Positions 61,001 through 64,000 of a stretch of 64,000 nt of DNA are shown in pieces. How positions within the stretch are numbered: position 1 is the first letter of the stretch; each line of letters begins with the position of its first letter. Origin of the DNA: BCD1 sp965230565 (lineage in GTDB: Bacteria; Bacteroidota; Bacteroidia; Chitinophagales; Saprospiraceae). The position numbers and the translations under genes are program-made. The notes under the pieces were generated by a model. It did not search any database, had not been told where the DNA came from, and was given only the letters and a program-made list of their open reading frames with translations. Location: assembly GCA_965230565.1 (NCBI GenBank), contig CBDDLH010000015.1, positions 124,001 to 188,000 of the forward strand, in the 5' to 3' direction.

Positions 61001-61403
61001 CAATTGCTTTAAGCAAAAATTTGAATCCTCAGGAACACTTTCAGCAGAATCCATTGGGATTATTACTCCTTTCCGGGCACAGATTGCTTTGATAAAACAC
61101 GCGTTGAGCGAGTTGGGAATTCAGGAAGGGTTGATTACCGTTGATACGGTAGAACGTTACCAGGGTGGTGCACGGAAAGTCATTATAATATCATTATGCG
61201 TTAATGAACTCAACCAATTACACACCCTGGTAAGTCTCTCCTCCGAAGGTGTCGACAGGAAGTTAAATGTGGCTATGACCCGGGCTAAGGAACACCTGAT
61301 TTTATTAGGCAATGAACCTATTTTAAGAAACAACCGATTATACAGTGAAATGATTGATCATTTCTACCATCCGGGTCAACACAGTTTTATTGAGAAACGC
61401 TAG
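58011..61403 (+). CDS. Dna2-like nuclease-helicase (PD-(D/E)XK plus SF1 helicase)
   Basis: About 1130 residues from the ATG at 58011 (MNKAGLADLFYRELEKIIDN). The N-terminal third is helical and unrecognised. A Cas4/RecB-like nuclease core follows at about 340-400: AKHAYLEPSFYSDNYGIQGR-LD, then IVELKSGKAFMPNVHG, then HFMQTLLYDLMV (GxxGxxD, ExK, Q-Y helix). The C-terminal half is an SF1B helicase of the Dna2/Upf1 type: Walker A WGPPGTGKTSVMLKKL, motif Ia AYTNRAVDEI, DEAS-type motif II VIIDEASQVPEPML, motif III IGDHRQLPAV, motif V VDTVERYQGGARKV and motif VI NVAMTRAKEHLILL. The Fe-S cysteines of Cas4/Dna2 (C...CxxC...C) are not seen around the nuclease. Likely role: DNA end processing or repair. 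Its last 17 nt overlap a convergent gene. Confidence 0.9.
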   Translation: MNKAGLADLFYRELEKIIDNDQLSAREKTSSLHQLLNIIIIEVTQTEKLQFTTLFTRYAYAANKYELPKQLQFYLHQFRKIDRNHSKVIDLSEEEVFQFGIRILVEVIESIFSKTPSPDIQKILPERWPDVFKRPGVKAFKKKARVVILEEDEKNELLLGIDEHQPDEIVKVRYNLPDRNENFHPTIKSLRAFFEFPYILSLIDIEIESSGIYSPRAFVIEPDFLVDVSAVSECFSGKNSIPWLYLLKKFLPFRTTKYLMIGNIANFFLDELMNDPEITFKSLKAKIFSLNPLGFCLFSDREVKEIIQSVQRHFLTLKGMVASGFNSEGIAAKHAYLEPSFYSDNYGIQGRLDIFHYNNSEEGKTAIVELKSGKAFMPNVHGISPNHFMQTLLYDLMVKDVFNDEISPANYILYSGQEVNQLKFAPASKHHQFDGLQMRNLIVSIEKMIASLGVEKDVPLLKQGARIFGRLNPGQFPQLKGFTRDDLILFESVYQKLNDLEKKYFIAFSGFIAREHFMAKTGVQGVDRLNGQASLWRDDLQEKLDNYAILSHLKLMLNAAGEEEAMLTFVKTDQTNPLANFRKGDIAVLYPEQPGQRPLASQLFKCTIVELSSNQVVLRLRAKQFNNSFFEQFEFWNIEHDLFDSSFTGMYRNLFEFAQSSSEKKTLLLGQSPPSLNEKDFSSITDYPKMTEEQNAIFKKILQAKDYFLLWGPPGTGKTSVMLKKLVDHLFHNTSENILLLAYTNRAVDEICEAIDSINSEMEQNYFRIGSRFSTGEKWQNQLLNLKIENITSRQELKALIDRHRIVVGTISSIVGKTELFKLKKFDQVIIDEASQVPEPMLVGMLPVFKKFILIGDHRQLPAVVAQPEDASAVIDSDLHSIGLENLRNSLFERLYLLCIKNGWSHAYAQLSHQGRMHQEIMQFPNQYFYEGSLKTLPKTLEHSKVQTASLGSPGNLNKLESAIFNHRTVFIPTHTDSSSNINKTNQHEASLAAKIANCFKQKFESSGTLSAESIGIITPFRAQIALIKHALSELGIQEGLITVDTVERYQGGARKVIIISLCVNELNQLHTLVSLSSEGVDRKLNVAMTRAKEHLILLGNEPILRNNRLYSEMIDHFYHPGQHSFIEKR

Positions 61404-61758
61404 CTCTTAATGCTCTGTTCTCTATAATCATTACCTCATATAATTTAGGATATGCTATTACAGAATCCAATAAATCTGTACTGCCTAGTCCGTAAAACTG
61501 TGGATATCTCTTACCAAAAATTTCATATTTCTGATCTTTGGTCATATTGGAATAAATATAGTCCGGAGCTTTATAGTCAGGTGGAATAGGCAATTCCAAT
61601 ACCTTTCCAACATATGTACGTGCTTCATCATAACTACGCAAAATAATTTTAGGCTCCTCCTCTTCTGCATTTGCATTACCTCCATTACATGCCGTATTAA
61701 AGGAGATGGCCAATATCGCGAGCAACACCATGGAAGCGATTTTTGTAAAACTGTTCAT
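61387..61758 (-). CDS. Small lipoprotein of unknown function
   Basis: 123 residues from the ATG at 61758 (MNSFTKIASMVLLAILAISF; lipobox NTAC at about 24). Mature part acidic, then RSYDEARTYVGKVLELPIPP, DYIYSNMTKDQKYEIFGKRY and a C-terminal helix. No family recognised. The 3' end overlaps the helicase gene by 17 nt in convergent orientation. Confidence 0.75.
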   Translation of the reverse strand: MNSFTKIASMVLLAILAISFNTACNGGNANAEEEEPKIILRSYDEARTYVGKVLELPIPPDYKAPDYIYSNMTKDQKYEIFGKRYPQFYGLGSTDLLDSVIAYPKLYEVMIIENRALRASVSQ

Positions 61759-61834
61759 TTTGATCAATTTTTATTTTTAAATTATTCGTAAATATATGCG
61801 TTTTCCTTTACTATTATAAATTGATTCTCCGGTC

Positions 61835-64000
61835 TTATTCCCTGCCCACCACCACCTTCTTCACCACCAATCGATCTCCTACCACGATCTTCATCAGATA
61901 CACTCCTTCTGCATACTCTCCCATCTCCATGCTCACTTCTTCCTGTGCTGCTTGTTTTTGTATCCGCCTGATCTCCTGACCACTGATGTCCATCAGGATC
62001 AGGGTGGCATTTTGTTGTGGCATCTCAAAGCTGATCGTTATATGGCTTGAGGTCGGGTTGGGTGACAGACTGATCTTTTGATCCAGCGTCCTGTCTATCG
62101 TGGAGGTGATGTTCTCTACTTCTATGCACGCCTCAGCTATACACTCATTTTCATCCGTTACCTGCAAACAATAATTGCCTGCCGGGATGTCAGCCAGATC
62201 TTCTGTTGTTGAGAACACCGTGCCTTCTCCGTCCAGCCAGATATATCCGTAACTACCCGTTCCTCCCGTGATGGTTGCCTCTATCGCTCCGTTGTTTTCC
62301 ATATTCGTCGCTGCTGTGGCTTGTAATGTGATGCTGATCGTATCAGGGATCGGAATATCTATCTGTCCTGTTTGTTCACAGCCCAGAGCATCGGTCACTG
62401 TCCAGCTCCATGGACCTGGCGGGATGAGTACGGTTTGAGCCGTTGTTGTGTTGGTGCTCCAAACATAGGTATATCCTTCCGTTCCACCCTCTGCTGTAAG
62501 TGTGGCGGTATATGGATTTTCCGGATCACAACTGTATTCGCTTACCTCTTCTGTTATGGTGAGCGTATTTTGAAGTGTTATTGCAAAACTGCACGTCTTT
62601 GTATTACCTGATGCATCCGTTGCCTGGTAAGTGATCTGGGTTATTCCCTCTTGGAAGGTAGACCCTGAAGGTAATCCCTGGGTTTGAGTGATCGTTTCTA
62701 TTCCGCAGTTATCCTCTGCCTGTGGCAGTTCATAAGTAATGGCGGTGCAGTTCATGCTTGTGAAGCTCTCCGGACACATGGTGAACGTTGGAGCGATGGT
62801 ATCCAAAACGGTGATCATCACACTTGTGGAATCATAGTTCCCGTTTTCATCCCACAGTTTCACTTCATGTTGGTTCTCACCCAGGTCTTCACAGTTTAGA
62901 TCTGTGTTACTTAGTTCGAAGCTGACTTCTGAGCAGTTATCACTGCTGCCATCATCTATCATCTCTGCTGTATAGCTTGTCTCTCCGTTATCGTTGAGGT
63001 ATAGGGTGATATCCTGGGTGATCAGTGTCGGTGGGATAGTATCTTCCTCTGTCACATCAAACTGAAGGATCACCTCACAGTTATTCGCATCTGTGATGGT
63101 GGCGGAGTAATGGCCTCCTTCCAGGTTACTTATACTCTGTTCGTTGCTGCTGGTGGACCAGAGTATTGAATACGGTGACTCTCCTCCCGTGATTTCATCG
63201 ATTGCCAGACTACCTGATCCGCTTCCCGGACAAATGTAGTTATCCTGGGTGGTTATCGCTTCTATACTCTGACAATCAAAACTGTTCACCCTTGCACTAT
63301 CTATGGCCATACAGCCATTTTGATCGGTTACCGTGATATGATACATCTCCGGGGAGAGATTGTCTATTGCTGGTGTTGTTGCTCCGGTGCTCCACAAATA
63401 GGTATAACCTGCTGTTCCTCCGCTCACCTCGGCGGTGATCATACCATCCTGTGCTTCACTGGAACTTTCTCCTGTCGCTGACAGCACTAGCACGATGGCC
63501 GGGGGTTGGGTTACTTCCATGCTCTGGATAATCTCACATTCATTCGCATCAGTCAGCGTAACGGTATAAGTGCCTGCTTCCAGATCTGATATCGTTGCAG
63601 TTGTTGCTCCGGTGGACCATGCAAAGCTGTATATTGGCGTACCGCCTTGTCCGGATACCGTGATGCTGCCGGTGGCGGCATCGTGGCAATCTACCGGCGT
63701 GATCTGATCTACATCGAGCGTTGGTTCTTCTGCCTGGGTGACCTGTAGTTCATCCTGAGCAGAACAGCCGTTATTCTGTATTGGTGATTTGAAGCAGATA
63801 AGTGCCCACTGCGGATAACTCAGGAGTAAGCGTTGTTGCTCCACTAGTGATGTTGCCATCCTGGGTTTGCCACTCATAGGCATACTGTGTTCCCTGGGAA
63901 GAGTTATCTGCTGCCGGGGTTAGTGTTGGCATGGCACAGGTCAGCTCCAGGTCCGGTCCTGCATCCGCTGTTGGCGGGATGGTGTCTATAAATACTTCTA
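61835..64000 (-). CDS. Large T9SS adhesin-like protein with SprB/HYR-type repeats (partial, frameshifted)
   Basis: C-terminal part of a gene entering from the right edge. The main frame ends with a type A sorting domain (LSPNPTSSHITISFEMPQQN... to ...GVYLMKIVVGDRLVVKK). Before it lie repeated SprB-type units (QITPVDCHDAATGSITVSGQ, GTPIYSFAWSTGATTATISD, AGTYTVTLTDANECEIIQSM) and a HYR-like domain at about 280-440 (DTIPPTLITQDITLYLNDNG, TFTMCPESFTSMNC, QITYQATDASGNTKTCSF). Upstream of about 63775 the natural sequence continues in another frame (EVFIDTIPPTADAGPDLELT through GTYLLQITNTE to a TAA at 63771-63773). It rejoins as NGCSAQDELQV if one base is removed. Cell-surface or secreted; gliding or adhesion roles are known for SprB relatives, inferred here. 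Confidence 0.8.

Noticed and set aside
1..64000. tRNA, rRNA, prophage, toxin-antitoxin or restriction genes
   Set aside because: I looked for tRNA-like T-loops (GGTTCGAATCC), phage structural motifs and methylase or nuclease pairs by eye and found none I could support.

Overview
The window looks like a chromosomal segment of a marine or wastewater-type Bacteroidota, most likely of the Saprospiria group. The evidence is: C-terminal type IX secretion (T9SS) sorting domains; large Cys-rich or SprB-like repeat proteins at both edges; promoters matching the Bacteroidota pattern TAnnTTTG with an upstream TTG; ECF sigma, 2TM, BatA and Bacteroidota-type YebC proteins; and intergenic space filled with dispersed inverted repeats. 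There are no rRNA or tRNA genes, CRISPR arrays, prophage genes or transposases that I can see. Most genes are ordinary housekeeping genes in short operons.

Layout. 1-2 kb: N-terminal part of a secreted modular repeat protein running off the left edge. 2-5.6 kb: a helical protein of unknown role, a YebC regulator, and a TetR regulator whose 3' end is frameshifted. 6-10 kb: ECF sigma factor with a translationally coupled membrane/beta-barrel protein, and a lipoprotein. 10-16 kb: 2TM protein, polyprenol-phosphate mannosyltransferase-like enzyme, thioredoxin, malic enzyme fused to phosphotransacetylase, RluA-type pseudouridine synthase. 16-22 kb: FolC, a TonB-ExbD-ExbD-ExbB energy-transduction cluster, DNA polymerase III delta. 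22-25 kb: SurE, small membrane protein, LpxB, CBS protein.

25-32.4 kb: a tightly packed plus-strand run. It holds MnmH and SelD (selenium donor synthesis plus tRNA 2-selenouridine modification), an extended phosphomannose isomerase, a sugar transporter, a membrane-anchored GNAT fusion and an SDR protein. 32.5-36 kb: di-heme peroxidase, a T9SS beta-propeller-like protein and small proteins. 36-42 kb: BatA/VWA protein, metallo-beta-lactamase-fold hydrolase, RibH, TPR membrane protein, PdhA. 42-49 kb: RecF with a DUF721/DciA-like protein, ThDP enzyme, FAD dehydrogenase, MDR oxidoreductase, and a frameshifted YfcE-type phosphoesterase. 49-58 kb: MsrB, TerC, LVIVD-repeat T9SS protein, TrmD, FKBP isomerase, UbiX, secreted thioredoxin, calcineurin-like lipoprotein. 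58-64 kb: a Dna2-like nuclease-helicase, a small lipoprotein, and the C-terminal half of a huge T9SS adhesin-like protein that leaves the window and carries a frameshift.

The most notable points are three independent single-base frameshifts, each in an otherwise well-conserved gene; a 24-bp perfect hairpin between divergent genes; families of small palindromic intergenic repeats, two copies of which contain or overlap stop codons; a nuclease-helicase lacking the Fe-S cysteines expected of Cas4/Dna2 nucleases; and an ECF-linked protein combining an inner-membrane helix with a beta-barrel-like tail. I found no convincing wholly new multi-gene system.
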